Below are positions 17,915-26,378 of a DNA stretch of 64,000 nucleotides, in pieces. Below the pieces are notes generated by a model. It was not told the origin of the DNA, ran no database searches, and saw nothing but the letters and a program-made list of their open reading frames with translations. Position 1 is the stretch's first letter, and each line of letters opens with the position of its first letter. Origin of the DNA: CAYVIB01 sp964451365 (GTDB lineage Bacteria > Pseudomonadota > Gammaproteobacteria > Pseudomonadales > Cellvibrionaceae); NCBI GenBank assembly GCA_964451365.1, contig CAYVIB010000002.1, forward strand, positions 124,001 to 188,000, read 5' to 3'. The position numbers were made by a program, and so were the translations under genes.

Positions 17915-18859
17915 ATGATTGAAACACTCCGTGTATTTTTAACACCGCGTAACATACTGGCCTCACTTGCGCTGGCGCTTTGCTGGCAAATGCCGGTGGC
18001 GGCGCAGGCGCCGGGGGACAGTCCGCAGTGGTACCAGGTCGAACTGATTATCTTTGAACGCCGCCAGAATATGGGCGGTGGACCCGACACGGAGGTATGG
18101 CCCCGCAACATTGCCCTGGCTTACCCCCCGAACGTGCGATACCTGGCCGACCCCGGTCAACAAGTGATCGAAAGCGGCAACACCACTGAACCCAATGACG
18201 CCGTCACGCAGGAGCAGCCGTTTGTCCCTCTGGAACAGGGTCAGTTTGAGCTTGCCGACTCCGCGCGAGCCATCGAAAGGGATTCCGGCCTTCGACTTCT
18301 TTTCCACGAGGCCTGGCGTCAACCCATGGTCCCCTTCCAGCAGGCCCCCGCCATCGTCATCAGTGGCGGCGAGAAATACGACGAGCACCACGAGTTGGAA
18401 GGCAGCATCACATTCAGCGTCAGCCGCTATCTCCATATGCACACCAATCTTTGGCTGACTGAATTCGAGTCGAATTACGGCCAGGCGATTGGCCAGTGGC
18501 CACCCCTGCCACGACCACCGCAAAAACTGAGCGAACTGTCGGATGACGAGTTGGCAGTGGATTTGAACTTCACCGAGCCCCAACCGGTATTCAACCCGTG
18601 GAACTCGAACGAGACATCCTACAACGGGACCGGAGGCGGTTTTGAACTGAGCCAGCAGGGCGGTAATACCTTTCAGTTGAACAACTACGGTTACCTGTCG
18701 CAGCAGCCATTCGTGACCAAAAACATTGTCACGCTACAACAACAACGACGCATGCGTAGCGACGAGCTGCATTATGTTGATCATCCTCGACTGGGCATTC
18801 TTGTGCTGATAACAAGCTATGACCCGACGGACGGAGATGACTCCGGTCAGTCACCGTAA
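17915..18859 (+). CDS. csiV: CsiV-family periplasmic protein
   Basis: Exported protein of 314 residues belonging to the CsiV family, whose namesake in Shewanella binds peptidoglycan and activates LpoA. Evidence: an N-terminal signal peptide (hydrophobic LASLALALCW, cleavage near AAQA), the conserved WYQVELIIFERR directly after it, and the C-terminal signature RMRSDELHYVDHPRLGILVLI. The gene is 6 bases downstream of mfd, the same pairing seen in many Gammaproteobacteria, and probably shares its transcript. The middle is proline- and glutamine-rich, low in complexity. Confidence 0.85.
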   Translation: MIETLRVFLTPRNILASLALALCWQMPVAAQAPGDSPQWYQVELIIFERRQNMGGGPDTEVWPRNIALAYPPNVRYLADPGQQVIESGNTTEPNDAVTQEQPFVPLEQGQFELADSARAIERDSGLRLLFHEAWRQPMVPFQQAPAIVISGGEKYDEHHELEGSITFSVSRYLHMHTNLWLTEFESNYGQAIGQWPPLPRPPQKLSELSDDELAVDLNFTEPQPVFNPWNSNETSYNGTGGGFELSQQGGNTFQLNNYGYLSQQPFVTKNIVTLQQQRRMRSDELHYVDHPRLGILVLITSYDPTDGDDSGQSP

Positions 18860-19040
18860 TTCAAAGGCTAAAACGGATTTGATAAAAGCGATTTAAGCCG
18901 GCCTGGCGTTACAAAAGGATATACAGCACATTCTCGTGGAATGTTGATCCAAACCGCCAGGCTGCCTTTCAGAAATTCAGCGAAAGCAAAACTCTGACCG
19001 AATGGTCGATAAGCTTTCTTCAGCCGAATGAATGGTATAT

Positions 19041-19268
19041 TTAAATGCAGGCTACGTCTTCCGCCTGTAATCCCTTTTCGCCTTCCTGCAGCTCAAACTC
19101 CACTTTTTGACCCTCGGCCAAAGAGCGGTATCCCTCTCCCCGAATGTTCCTGTAATGGACAAAGATGTCGCCGCCATTATCAGGAGTTTCCCCTTCGCCG
19201 CGAGTAATAAAGCCGTATCCGCGAGCATTGTTGAACCATTTGACTGTACCGATCGCCCGATCCGCCAT
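19041..19268 (-). CDS. Cold-shock-domain protein (CspA/CspD type)
   Basis: Single cold-shock domain of 75 residues that would bind single-stranded RNA/DNA. RNP1 (GTVKWFNNARGYGFI) and RNP2 (DIFVHY) are intact. I place the start at the ATG at 19268 because an excellent AGAGGTGA ribosome-binding site lies 6 bases upstream. An in-frame TTG at 19286 would lack one. The GEGETPDNGG loop between the RNP motifs is slightly longer than in CspA. It is monocistronic as far as can be seen; the 5' leader extends into an open non-coding region, as is usual for csp genes. Confidence 0.93.
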   Translation of the reverse strand: MADRAIGTVKWFNNARGYGFITRGEGETPDNGGDIFVHYRNIRGEGYRSLAEGQKVEFELQEGEKGLQAEDVACI

Positions 19269-19652
19269 GATCTTCACCTCTAACATCTGAATTAACTATT
19301 TTTATCCGGCCAATACATTGGCCGCCAAGGTTTTATCAGCTGCCGGTCTCGCCTCCCTCCTCCGTGGACCATTTCGCGGCAGTAAATGACGCGAGTCGCT
19401 TCCTGTTCGGAATTGTTATTTTTGTATTCCCGAAAGTAGCCGCCGTAGGCGCCGTTCTTTCGAATCCGTGAAAAACCTTCTTCAGGCTTAGCAAACAGTG
19501 GGTCAGAATTTAAGGCAAATTTATTTCAGTGTCCAGCCCGAATGCGGTCAAGTACGCGCGCCAGTTCTCGTTTTGAGTAGTGTGGCAGGTATGGTTTTTT
19601 CAATGAAGTTGTCTGATGAAACGACACTCGACCTTCGCGGCAGAATGTTCGA
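19269..19652. other. Intergenic region csp / mtiP (384 bp)
   Basis: Holds the ribosome-binding site and presumably the promoter and long leader of the cold-shock gene. A 60-codon minus-strand open frame in 19315-19540 has no usable start codon and I do not call it. No terminator with a T-run was found for either neighbour. Confidence 0.5.
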
Positions 19653-20411
19653 CTAGAATCGCAATACACTCTCGGCAAGCAGCGCCCTCACACTACCCGC
19701 GGAACAATGTAACACCTGTTTCATCCCTTCGATACTGATTGCGTGATCACGCCGCACCCCGGCCGCCCAATTGACCACGAGGCAAAGCGATGCATACTCC
19801 AGCCCCTTTTCCCTGGCGAGCGCCGCTTCCGGCATCAATGTCATGCCGACAAGATCACAGCCATCATTTTTCATTCGCTGTATTTCAGCCGCAGTTTCCA
19901 GCCTCGGCCCCTGGGTGCAACCGTATACGCCTTTTGCAGCAAAATTCTGCCCCGAAGATGACAGGGTGCGGATTAAAGCCTGGCGCACGACGGGAGAAAG
20001 CGGCTCGCTGAAATCAATATGGCCGCTTCCGGCCGGGTCGGGATAATCACCGAAGCAATCGAAAAAAGTATGATCACGCCCGTGGGTGTAATCGATAACC
20101 TGGTGTGGAACAACGAGCTTGCCGGGCGACATGGTTTCGGTAATGCCGCCAACCACATTAACGGCAATAATTTTGTTTACGCCAGTCAATGCCAGAGCGT
20201 GAATGTTCGCGCGATAATTAATTCTGTGCGGCGGCACGTGGTGCTTGTCTCCGTGCCGGGGCAGGAAAATTACCTCCCGGCCATTTAACCGCCCTTCCCT
20301 GGCGTCCACGGCTTGTCCGTAGGGTGTTTCCACGTGAATCACGCGCTGTGCGGCCAGTTCCGGAAAAGAATAAAAGCCGGTACCGGTGATAATTCCAATC
20401 TTGTCACTCAC
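19653..20411 (-). CDS. S-methyl-5'-thioinosine (MTA-type) phosphorylase
   Basis: Purine nucleoside phosphorylase superfamily enzyme of 252 residues that cleaves the 5'-methylthio-nucleoside by-product of polyamine and homoserine-lactone synthesis. It has the phosphate-binding start IGIITGTGFYSFP and the RHGDKHHVPPHRINYRAN motif. Where human MTA phosphorylase has an adenine-recognising DYD, this protein reads NWAAG, the form in the P. aeruginosa methylthioinosine phosphorylase (PA3004), which occupies the same genomic position. That favours a 6-oxopurine substrate and is partly inference. A GTG start overlaps the hpt stop by 4 bases (GTGA). Last gene of the psrA operon. Confidence 0.88.
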   Translation of the reverse strand: MSDKIGIITGTGFYSFPELAAQRVIHVETPYGQAVDAREGRLNGREVIFLPRHGDKHHVPPHRINYRANIHALALTGVNKIIAVNVVGGITETMSPGKLVVPHQVIDYTHGRDHTFFDCFGDYPDPAGSGHIDFSEPLSPVVRQALIRTLSSSGQNFAAKGVYGCTQGPRLETAAEIQRMKNDGCDLVGMTLMPEAALAREKGLEYASLCLVVNWAAGVRRDHAISIEGMKQVLHCSAGSVRALLAESVLRF

Positions 20412-20968
20412 TGTGACGTTTCACCCAAAAAAGCATAAATGCCCGGCGCGTTGCGCAGGTAGCCTTTATAGTCCATTCCCATTCCGTATACATATACATC
20501 GGGCACGGTCAACGCGTGGAAATCGGGGCCAGATTCAGCTTCCTGTCGCCCGTGCAGATTCTTGCGTACCATGACCGCCGTACAAACCCTCGCCGCACCA
20601 TTAGCCTGAAAATACCGGGTAATTTCCGACAAGGTCACACCATGGTCGAAAATATCGTCCAGCAAGAGAATATTTTTATCCTCTATATCCATCGTCGGCC
20701 TGGCCAGTATTTCCAGCTTACCTCCCGATGTACCGTTTTGGTACCGGGTTGCATGGATGTAATCCTGACTCATGGCAAATCGCAGATGAGGTATAACCCG
20801 GCCGGCAAACACGATCCCACCGTTCAATATTGTCACAACCGTCCATTCGCTGCCGGACAATTGTTGATTCATCACTTCCGCGACGCGGACAATATTTTCC
20901 ACGACTTCCTGTTGCGTATACAGTAACTGCGACTGCGCCACAATGCGATCAAGCGCGTGAACATTCAT
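20408..20968 (-). CDS. hpt: Hypoxanthine-guanine phosphoribosyltransferase
   Basis: Purine salvage enzyme of 186 residues that converts hypoxanthine or guanine with PRPP into IMP or GMP. The PRPP-binding loop is clear: NILLLDDIFDHGVTL (about 98-112). An N-terminal flexible loop region and DVYVYGMGMDYKGYLRN near the end are typical. It precedes the methylthioinosine phosphorylase with a 4-base overlap. The pair makes sense biochemically: the phosphorylase releases hypoxanthine, which Hpt salvages. Confidence 0.92.
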   Translation of the reverse strand: MNVHALDRIVAQSQLLYTQQEVVENIVRVAEVMNQQLSGSEWTVVTILNGGIVFAGRVIPHLRFAMSQDYIHATRYQNGTSGGKLEILARPTMDIEDKNILLLDDIFDHGVTLSEITRYFQANGAARVCTAVMVRKNLHGRQEAESGPDFHALTVPDVYVYGMGMDYKGYLRNAPGIYAFLGETSQ

Positions 20969-20995
20969 TAATATTAATACCCGGAAAAACAGGAT

Positions 20996-22096
20996 TTACT
21001 TTTGAGCCAGTTGGACCGGTTCCGGAATATGCAGTGTCGACGTCGGAAGGGCGCATTCGGCGCCGCGGTTGGCGACAATATCCAGGATCTTCAACAATAC
21101 ATCCTGCTTGATTTCGTGAAACCTTGCCCACTCGGTCGTCTTGGTAAAGCAGTAGATAAAAAAGTTCAACGAAGAAGAGGCAAAGGCATCGAAGTTAACC
21201 ATCAGGGTGGCGGTTGGGTCGATTTCCTCGTGGTTCCGCAGCATCTCCTTTACGTCGTTCACAATCGCCGCCATTTTCGAGGCATCCTCGTAACGAATAC
21301 CGATTACTTCCTTGATACGCCGGTTCAGCATACGGGACGGGTTTTCCACGGAAATCTGGGTAAAGGTGGAATTGGGCACGTACAGCGGGCGTTTGTCGAA
21401 GGTGCGAATTCGGGTGAGCCGCCAGCCGATTTCCTCTACCGTGCCTTCAATGTCCTTATCCGGCGAGCGAATCCAGTCTCCCACTGCAAAAGGCCGGTCC
21501 ATGTATATCATCAGGCCACCAAAGAAATTGGCGAGCAGATCCTTGGCCGCAAAGCCAACAGCGATGCCGCCGATACCGCCAAATGCCAGAACACCGGAGA
21601 TGCTGTAACCGAGCGATTGCAACACCACCAGAAAAGCGGTAATGATGATGGAAATACGCAGCAGTTTTCCCACAGCCATGGCGGTAGTCTTGTCCAACGG
21701 TTCGCGGGTGTATTCACCGCTGACAAGATTTTTTTCCGCTCGTGAAATAAAACTGTTGATAAACCAGGCGACGATAAAAACGGCGGCAACGTGCCGAATG
21801 GTATCCACCGACTGAAAAATGATTGAGTCGGATTGCGCGCCGGCAATGCTTGCGGCTGAGCTTAAACCGATCACCCAGACAAACCACTTGCCCGGTTTTT
21901 TCAGGGATTCCACCAACGCGTTGTCCCAAACCGTTTTTGTCTGTTTTGAGCGGTTTTCAAGTTTGTCAAGAAAATGACCGAGAATAAATGCGGCAACCAA
22001 CGTCAGGACAACAACCAAAAATACTTCAACAATCCACAGGTTTTGCCGGCCGGTCAGATCGACCAGCCACTGAAAATGTTTTTCCAAGGATTCCAT
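20996..22096 (-). CDS. MscS-family mechanosensitive ion channel
   Basis: Inner-membrane channel of 366 residues opening under membrane tension. Four hydrophobic segments lead into the pore-lining TM3-like helix, rich in Gly and Ala (GVLAFGGIGGIAVGFAAKDLLANFFGG, positions about 170-197). The MscS beta-domain follows (DRPFAVGDWIRSPDKDIEGTVEEIGWRLTRIRTFDKRPLYVPNS) and then the alpha/beta C-terminal domain. I use the ATG at 22096; a TTG two codons upstream is possible. Twenty-six bases separate it from nagZ and 27 from hpt, so it lies inside the psrA operon. Confidence 0.92.
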   Translation of the reverse strand: MESLEKHFQWLVDLTGRQNLWIVEVFLVVVLTLVAAFILGHFLDKLENRSKQTKTVWDNALVESLKKPGKWFVWVIGLSSAASIAGAQSDSIIFQSVDTIRHVAAVFIVAWFINSFISRAEKNLVSGEYTREPLDKTTAMAVGKLLRISIIITAFLVVLQSLGYSISGVLAFGGIGGIAVGFAAKDLLANFFGGLMIYMDRPFAVGDWIRSPDKDIEGTVEEIGWRLTRIRTFDKRPLYVPNSTFTQISVENPSRMLNRRIKEVIGIRYEDASKMAAIVNDVKEMLRNHEEIDPTATLMVNFDAFASSSLNFFIYCFTKTTEWARFHEIKQDVLLKILDIVANRGAECALPTSTLHIPEPVQLAQK

Positions 22097-22122
22097 CGAC
22101 AATCTCTAGCTTTTTTAAATTT

Positions 22123-23160
22123 TTACTCTTGCACAAGCGTCTGTACGCGAGCGATTTCACCGACGACGCTTTTCCAGCGGGAACTCGAACGCAGCTCGTC
22201 ACCATTAACCGCCTTCCGCGCGCGCATTTTTTCCAAACCCGACGAAGTTGCCGACAGTTTGCGGGAAGCAACGTAGTCCACGGTTTCGAGCGCGGCGGGA
22301 CGATTATTACAAATCAATATGACATCGCAACCGGCCTGGAGTGCCAGTTCCGCCCGACGCGCGTAGCCGCCCACCGTTGCGGCACCTTCCATGGTCAAGT
22401 CATCGCTGAACACAATACCGGAATAGCCCCACTCGTTTTTTAGCAGCGACCTCACCCAATAAGGTGAGAAGCCCACCGGCAGCGGATCGACAGAGGAAAA
22501 TACAATGTGCGCCGGCATAATCGCATCCAGCTTGGAAAGCAGCCTGGCGAACGGCAGCAGATCGCGGACCAGCAGCTCATCCATCGGCCGCGGATCGCAC
22601 GGCAGTTCCAGATGACTGTCCGCTTTGACGCCGCCGTGACCGGGAAAATGTTTTCCCGTGACAGCCATTCCCGCATCATGCATGCCGTCGATCAGCGCCC
22701 CGCCCAGTAACACAACCAGTTCGGGATCGGATGCAAATGAGCGGTCACCGATAATGTCGCTGACACAGTCGTCCACATCCAGCACCGGCGCAAAACTGAA
22801 ATCCACACCCGCGGCGATCAGCTCCGAGGCAAACAGCCAGCCGGTCTCCCGCGCCGCCGCCAGCGCGGCGCCGGCATCCTGCCGGTAGTAACGTCCATAG
22901 GCCTGCATGGGTGGAATACGCGTGAACCCTTCCCTGAACCGTTGCACACGTCCGCCTTCATGATCGACCGCAATCACCAGGGACGGGCGCAGCGCCTTTA
23001 GCTCGGCCGTCAGCGCATTCAATTGCGCAAGCGATTCGTAATTCCGGCTAAACAGAATCACGCCGCCTACTTCTGGCCGCTTCAGCAGCGCCGAATCCTC
23101 CGCCGATAATCGGGTTGAGGCTATATCGAGAACAACGGGACCGGGAGATACTTCATTCAT
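22123..23160 (-). CDS. nagZ: Beta-N-acetylhexosaminidase NagZ
   Basis: Cytosolic family 3 glycoside hydrolase of 345 residues that removes GlcNAc from anhydromuropeptides in cell-wall recycling. Signatures: GVILFSRNYES, VAVDHEGGRVQRF, the KHFPGHGGVKADSH catalytic-loop motif containing the His acid/base, and the nucleophile segment VFSDDLTMEGA. Length is normal. It overlaps psrA by 8 bases, an arrangement conserved in Pseudomonas, where the position is PA3005 beside psrA (PA3006). Confidence 0.96.
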   Translation of the reverse strand: MNEVSPGPVVLDIASTRLSAEDSALLKRPEVGGVILFSRNYESLAQLNALTAELKALRPSLVIAVDHEGGRVQRFREGFTRIPPMQAYGRYYRQDAGAALAAARETGWLFASELIAAGVDFSFAPVLDVDDCVSDIIGDRSFASDPELVVLLGGALIDGMHDAGMAVTGKHFPGHGGVKADSHLELPCDPRPMDELLVRDLLPFARLLSKLDAIMPAHIVFSSVDPLPVGFSPYWVRSLLKNEWGYSGIVFSDDLTMEGAATVGGYARRAELALQAGCDVILICNNRPAALETVDYVASRKLSATSSGLEKMRARKAVNGDELRSSSRWKSVVGEIARVQTLVQE

Positions 23161-23788
23161 TCGGCGTATTCAACATGGCGGCCAGGGAGGGAATCATCAT
23201 TCCAACAGCATCTTCCAACGTGGTGTCCTCATGATAATCGGCATTCAGGATTGCGCGGATCGAGTCAAAACTGGAAAGGGTAAAAATCGCCGCGCCCAAC
23301 ATAAAATAAATTCTCCAATACATCACCACCGGGCCCAGTTCCGGCATCGCCTTCTTCATCAACTCCGAAAACCGAGCATAGGTCTTGCCAAAATTCCCTG
23401 ATAAATGATGCCGTAAATGTTCCTGCGACTGCGTGTACGCGAGGCTCAGCAGACGCATGAAGCGTTGCGGGTCTTCGTTGATTTCCGTCGTTGCCTTGAA
23501 CAGGGTGGCGAATAAGCTGGTTAACAGCGCTTTAATTTCCGGTGAACCGCCGCTGGCTTTTTCCAGCTCATCCATCCGCACATCAAGCTCCTTGCAGAAC
23601 GGATCGAGAAAACGGGAAAACACCGCCTGTATCAGTTCTTTTTTGGAACCAAAGTGATAATTCACCGCTGCCAGATTAACATCCGCCATTCCCGTGATTG
23701 TCCGCAACGACGTTTCGGCAAATCCACGTTCGGCAAAAAGAATGGTTGCAGCGTGTAATATTCGGTCAACAGTATCGTTCTGTGCCAT
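23153..23788 (-). CDS. psrA: TetR-family regulator PsrA
   Basis: Transcriptional repressor of 211 residues. The N-terminal helix-turn-helix (RILHAATILFAERGFAETS ... VNLAAVNYHFGSKKELIQAVFSRFL) matches P. aeruginosa PsrA closely in the parts I remember, and nagZ adjacency and nearby lexA are shared. PsrA senses long-chain fatty acids and controls beta-oxidation and rpoS in pseudomonads. It heads a five-gene operon. A PsrA-box-like sequence lies about 110 bases upstream (23898-23912), consistent with autoregulation. Confidence 0.88.
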   Translation of the reverse strand: MAQNDTVDRILHAATILFAERGFAETSLRTITGMADVNLAAVNYHFGSKKELIQAVFSRFLDPFCKELDVRMDELEKASGGSPEIKALLTSLFATLFKATTEINEDPQRFMRLLSLAYTQSQEHLRHHLSGNFGKTYARFSELMKKAMPELGPVVMYWRIYFMLGAAIFTLSSFDSIRAILNADYHEDTTLEDAVGMMIPSLAAMLNTPNE

Positions 23789-24193
23789 GAAATTCCCCTG
23801 GTATTTGTTATAGTTTTTAATGCCATCTTGTAGTTCGACAGCTTTCGTATTTTAACTTCGTCGGATTAATAATAGGTGGCCCTGGACGTCCAGCGTGGAA
23901 ACATTAGGTTTGGTTAAAGATATTGTCAAGAAACCGTAATCGTACTGCTACGCAAAATCGCAGCAATCTGGCCGGTGGCGATATCAAGCGGTTTAGATTT
24001 TTTTTATCTTTTAACGCCACAACCTATACCGAACAATTTTTAAGCAGCCAGCGAATTGCACGCAAACTTCATTGTTTACAGTGCCTTACCGCCCATACCT
24101 CAATAACTTATTACACTCTCCGAAAGTTGGTGGAGTAACGTTCACCGGTGCGAAATCATCTTCCTGATGCTAGTGTAAAAATGAGGTATTCCC
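23789..24193. other. Divergent intergenic region psrA / DUF6763-like gene (405 bp)
   Basis: AT-richer than its neighbours, with a candidate PsrA operator at 23898-23912. No gene with a start and ribosome-binding site was found. A GAGG ribosome-binding site for the plus-strand gene is at its right edge. Confidence 0.5.
23898..23912. promoter_or_regulatory. psrA: Candidate PsrA operator
   Basis: GAAAC-N5-GTTTG at 23898-23912 resembles the PsrA box reported for pseudomonads (G/C-AAAC, 2-4 bases, GTTT-G/C). The spacer is one base longer than that rule. It lies between the divergent psrA and DUF6763-like genes, about 110 bases from the psrA ATG. Confidence 0.35.
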
Positions 24194-24508
24194 ATGTCTT
24201 TACTCTATCCCGCAATCGGTAAGTGGTACCAGGACACATCGGCGCTTCATTTATTTGAAGTGGTGGCACTTGATGAAAAAAACGGCACAATCGAAATTCA
24301 ATATGAAGGCGGCGAAATCGATGAATTCGATTTTGACTCCTGGGGGGAGCTCCACCTGATCGCCGCCGCCCCGCCCGAAGACGGCAACGCCGGCTATGGC
24401 TTTTCCGCCGAGGATCACTGGTCAGAAAAGCATTCAATAGATTTCAACTGCAATAATCCTTTGGAAATGATTGAGCCGGAAACCTTTCAGGATTTCGACG
24501 ATTTCTGA
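24194..24508 (+). CDS. Small acidic DUF6763-like protein
   Basis: Conserved hypothetical cytoplasmic protein of 104 residues. The N-terminal half reads IGKWYQDTSALHLFEVVALDEKNGTIEIQYEGGEIDEFDFDSW, a pattern (GKWY, FEVVAxDExxGTIEIQY) that I associate with the DUF6763 family. The C-terminal half is very acidic. A GAGG ribosome-binding site lies 7-10 bases before the ATG. It sits between psrA and lexA, where gammaproteobacterial relatives also carry small genes. Function unknown. Confidence 0.75.
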   Translation: MSLLYPAIGKWYQDTSALHLFEVVALDEKNGTIEIQYEGGEIDEFDFDSWGELHLIAAAPPEDGNAGYGFSAEDHWSEKHSIDFNCNNPLEMIEPETFQDFDDF

Positions 24509-24626
24509 TCGGCTTCATTTATCGGGCCCGCACCCTTTCGTTCCAGGTGGATTTCCGCCGGCCAGCTCTATCCTCGTCACTTTCCAACATAAATAGCTGA
24601 CCCAGGCCCTTGCCAAGCCAAAAATA

Positions 24627-24661
24627 CTGTATATAATTCCAATAACTGTATATCCATACAA
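24627..24661. promoter_or_regulatory. lexA: SOS (LexA) boxes upstream of lexA
   Basis: Two CTGTATAT half-sites in tandem, 19 bases apart. The right-hand one, CTGTATATCCATACAA (24646-24661), matches the CTG-N10-CAG palindrome well except for the final base. The left-hand one (24627-24642) has a perfect CTGTATAT half but a poor right half. They lie 22-56 bases before the lexA ATG, where a repressor would block transcription. Confidence 0.8.
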
Positions 24662-24682
24662 CCAGCCATTGGAGATGGAAGC

Positions 24683-25288
24683 ATGATCAGCCTGACCGCG
24701 AGACAACAGGAAATCCTCGACCTGATTAAAAGCCACATCGAGGAAACCGGCTATCCCCCCACCCGCGCGGAGATTGCCGATATCTTAGGATTCCGTTCCG
24801 CCAACGCCGCGGAGGAACACCTCAAGGCACTCGCCCGCAAAGGCGCAATTGAAATGGTGGCCGGCGCCTCCCGCGGAATCCGGCTTCCGGAGGAATCGCT
24901 CGGTATTCCAATTGTCGGCCGCGTCGCCGCCGGCAACCCAATCCTTGCCCAGGAACACATAGAGGATTACTGCGAAATTCCCCAGAGTTTCTTTCATCCG
25001 AAAGCCGATTACCTTCTTACAGTGCACGGCATGAGTATGCGCGACGCGGGCATTCTGGATGGTGACTTACTCGCTGTTCACAGAACCAGCCAGGCTCGCA
25101 ATGGCGACATTATCGTCGCCCGTATTGAAGATGAAGTGACAGTCAAACGCTTTAAGCGGGAACGCAATCGTGCACTGGTACAACTGCTGCCGGAAAACCC
25201 GGATTTTGATGTTATTGAAGTAGACCTGCGGGATGAGAATTTCTCTATCGAAGGCCTGAGCGTGGGTGTTATTCGCCGAGGACATTGA
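24683..25288 (+). CDS. lexA: SOS repressor LexA
   Basis: Self-cleaving repressor of 201 residues. An N-terminal winged helix (LTARQQEILDLIKSHIEETGYPPTRAEIADILGFRS) is followed by the S24 peptidase-like domain. The cleavage site Ala83-Gly84 (GRVAAGNP), catalytic Ser118 (HGMSMRDAGI) and Lys155 (VTVKRF) are all present, each one position earlier than in E. coli LexA. The ribosome-binding site GGAGATGGAA precedes the ATG. The gene is preceded by LexA boxes and followed 1 base later by sulA, so both are SOS-controlled. Confidence 0.98.
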   Translation: MISLTARQQEILDLIKSHIEETGYPPTRAEIADILGFRSANAAEEHLKALARKGAIEMVAGASRGIRLPEESLGIPIVGRVAAGNPILAQEHIEDYCEIPQSFFHPKADYLLTVHGMSMRDAGILDGDLLAVHRTSQARNGDIIVARIEDEVTVKRFKRERNRALVQLLPENPDFDVIEVDLRDENFSIEGLSVGVIRRGH

Positions 25289-25289
25289 T

Positions 25290-25697
25290 ATGCATACGCA
25301 ATATATTGTTCCAGCACGACATTCGCAGCACGCCGGTATCACCGAAATCGTGCTGTCGGGTGATACTCACGACAAAAACGAAATTGTCATGCCTATGCTG
25401 GCACACTTGAGCAAACAAACCCAAGATCGTTGGTTCACCTGGATTATGCCTAAGGAGGGTTCTGCCAGGGTTCCCAAAAATGTGTTACAACACTACGGCT
25501 TTGACCTGTCCAAGGTGCGAATCATCTACTCCTCCAATCGACAGGAAACATTATGGATACTGTGGGATGCCTTGCAAAATGGAAACAGCGACACTGTTGT
25601 CGCTTCACCGGAAGTTATTGGAGAGAAAGATGTTGGCAAACTTGAACACGCCGCCTTTGCCGGAAACACACGAGGCCTTTTACTGAGGCATCGGTAA
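25290..25697 (+). CDS. sulA: Cell division inhibitor SulA
   Basis: SOS-induced FtsZ inhibitor of 135 residues. I place the start at the ATG at 25290, just past the lexA stop; the frame could extend upstream within lexA but there is no reason to. Family features: GITEIVLSG near the start, PMLAHLSKQTQDRWFTWI in the centre, and the conserved end AAFAGNTRGLLLRHR. The central region is the FtsZ-binding part in the P. aeruginosa structure. Cotranscribed with lexA, as in Pseudomonas. Confidence 0.9.
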   Translation: MHTQYIVPARHSQHAGITEIVLSGDTHDKNEIVMPMLAHLSKQTQDRWFTWIMPKEGSARVPKNVLQHYGFDLSKVRIIYSSNRQETLWILWDALQNGNSDTVVASPEVIGEKDVGKLEHAAFAGNTRGLLLRHR

Positions 25698-25776
25698 CTT
25701 GGTGTAAATAAATATCGCGCGCGACCAGATATTTAAAACCCGTTTCGTCACTACGACCAGTGCTGGGGAACCGATG

Positions 25777-26022
25777 CTAGTGAACTGTCATACCGTCATC
25801 GTCACTATCGGAGTCCGCCAGTTCCTCCCCCTCTCCCGTTTCGCTTGCCGCCTCTAATCCGGCTTCTATCATCGCCTTGGCGACTTCAAGCTTGGATTCA
25901 CTGAGAAAATAGAGCGATTCTTTTGAGAACCGAATAGAAACCAGGGGTTCGCCTTTTTCATCCGCACGCTGCAATGCGACGTCGCCATTCGGCAGTTCGA
26001 TGATTTCATATAAAGTTGACAT
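25777..26022 (-). CDS. Small acidic conserved protein
   Basis: Uncharacterised cytoplasmic protein of 81 residues, start MSTLYEIIELPNGDVALQR, with a predicted alpha/beta body and a strongly acidic tail (SETGEGEELADSDSDDDG). A GGAGTGGA ribosome-binding site supports the ATG at 26022 over a GTG four codons upstream. It converges with sulA. A small gene of similar character lies near lexA-sulA and topA in Pseudomonas, so it is probably real and conserved. No function can be assigned. Confidence 0.65.
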   Translation of the reverse strand: MSTLYEIIELPNGDVALQRADEKGEPLVSIRFSKESLYFLSESKLEVAKAMIEAGLEAASETGEGEELADSDSDDDGMTVH

Positions 26023-26378
26023 GAAAGTGTCCACTCCGGCTATTTAAGGCTGATTTGCGACGATTTTAACATTTTTAACAGCAGATTGCGCGGTTTTTTA
26101 TTGTCGGCATATTGTGCAATTCAGCGTCGAACGGACCGCAATCCGCACCATCAGCGACAATGTAACCAACTAAACCGAAGGCTTCCATGCCGGTTTAACA
26201 GTGTAATACGTGAGCATAATACATGCCGGTTGACCGCTTGGTTTCGTCCATCGAAGGCATCGGGAAAATGCTCCATAACCATGAGACTCACAGTATCAGG
26301 AGGTCCCGAAGGATTCAGCCCTGGAACGGAATCTTCAGGCGGACAGCCACGTGACAAAGCAGCTCGTGTGGCAAAAAG
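26023..26378. other. Intergenic region (356 bp)
   Basis: Between two minus-strand genes. Open frames on both strands here have unusual composition and no ribosome-binding site. A short direct repeat (CATGCCGGTT, about 26189 and 26222) is the only internal repeat noticed. No supported feature. Confidence 0.5.

Noticed and set aside
19315..19540. Minus-strand open frame of about 60 codons upstream of the cold-shock gene
   Set aside because: No ATG, GTG or TTG in a usable place and no family resemblance; more likely part of the long csp leader.
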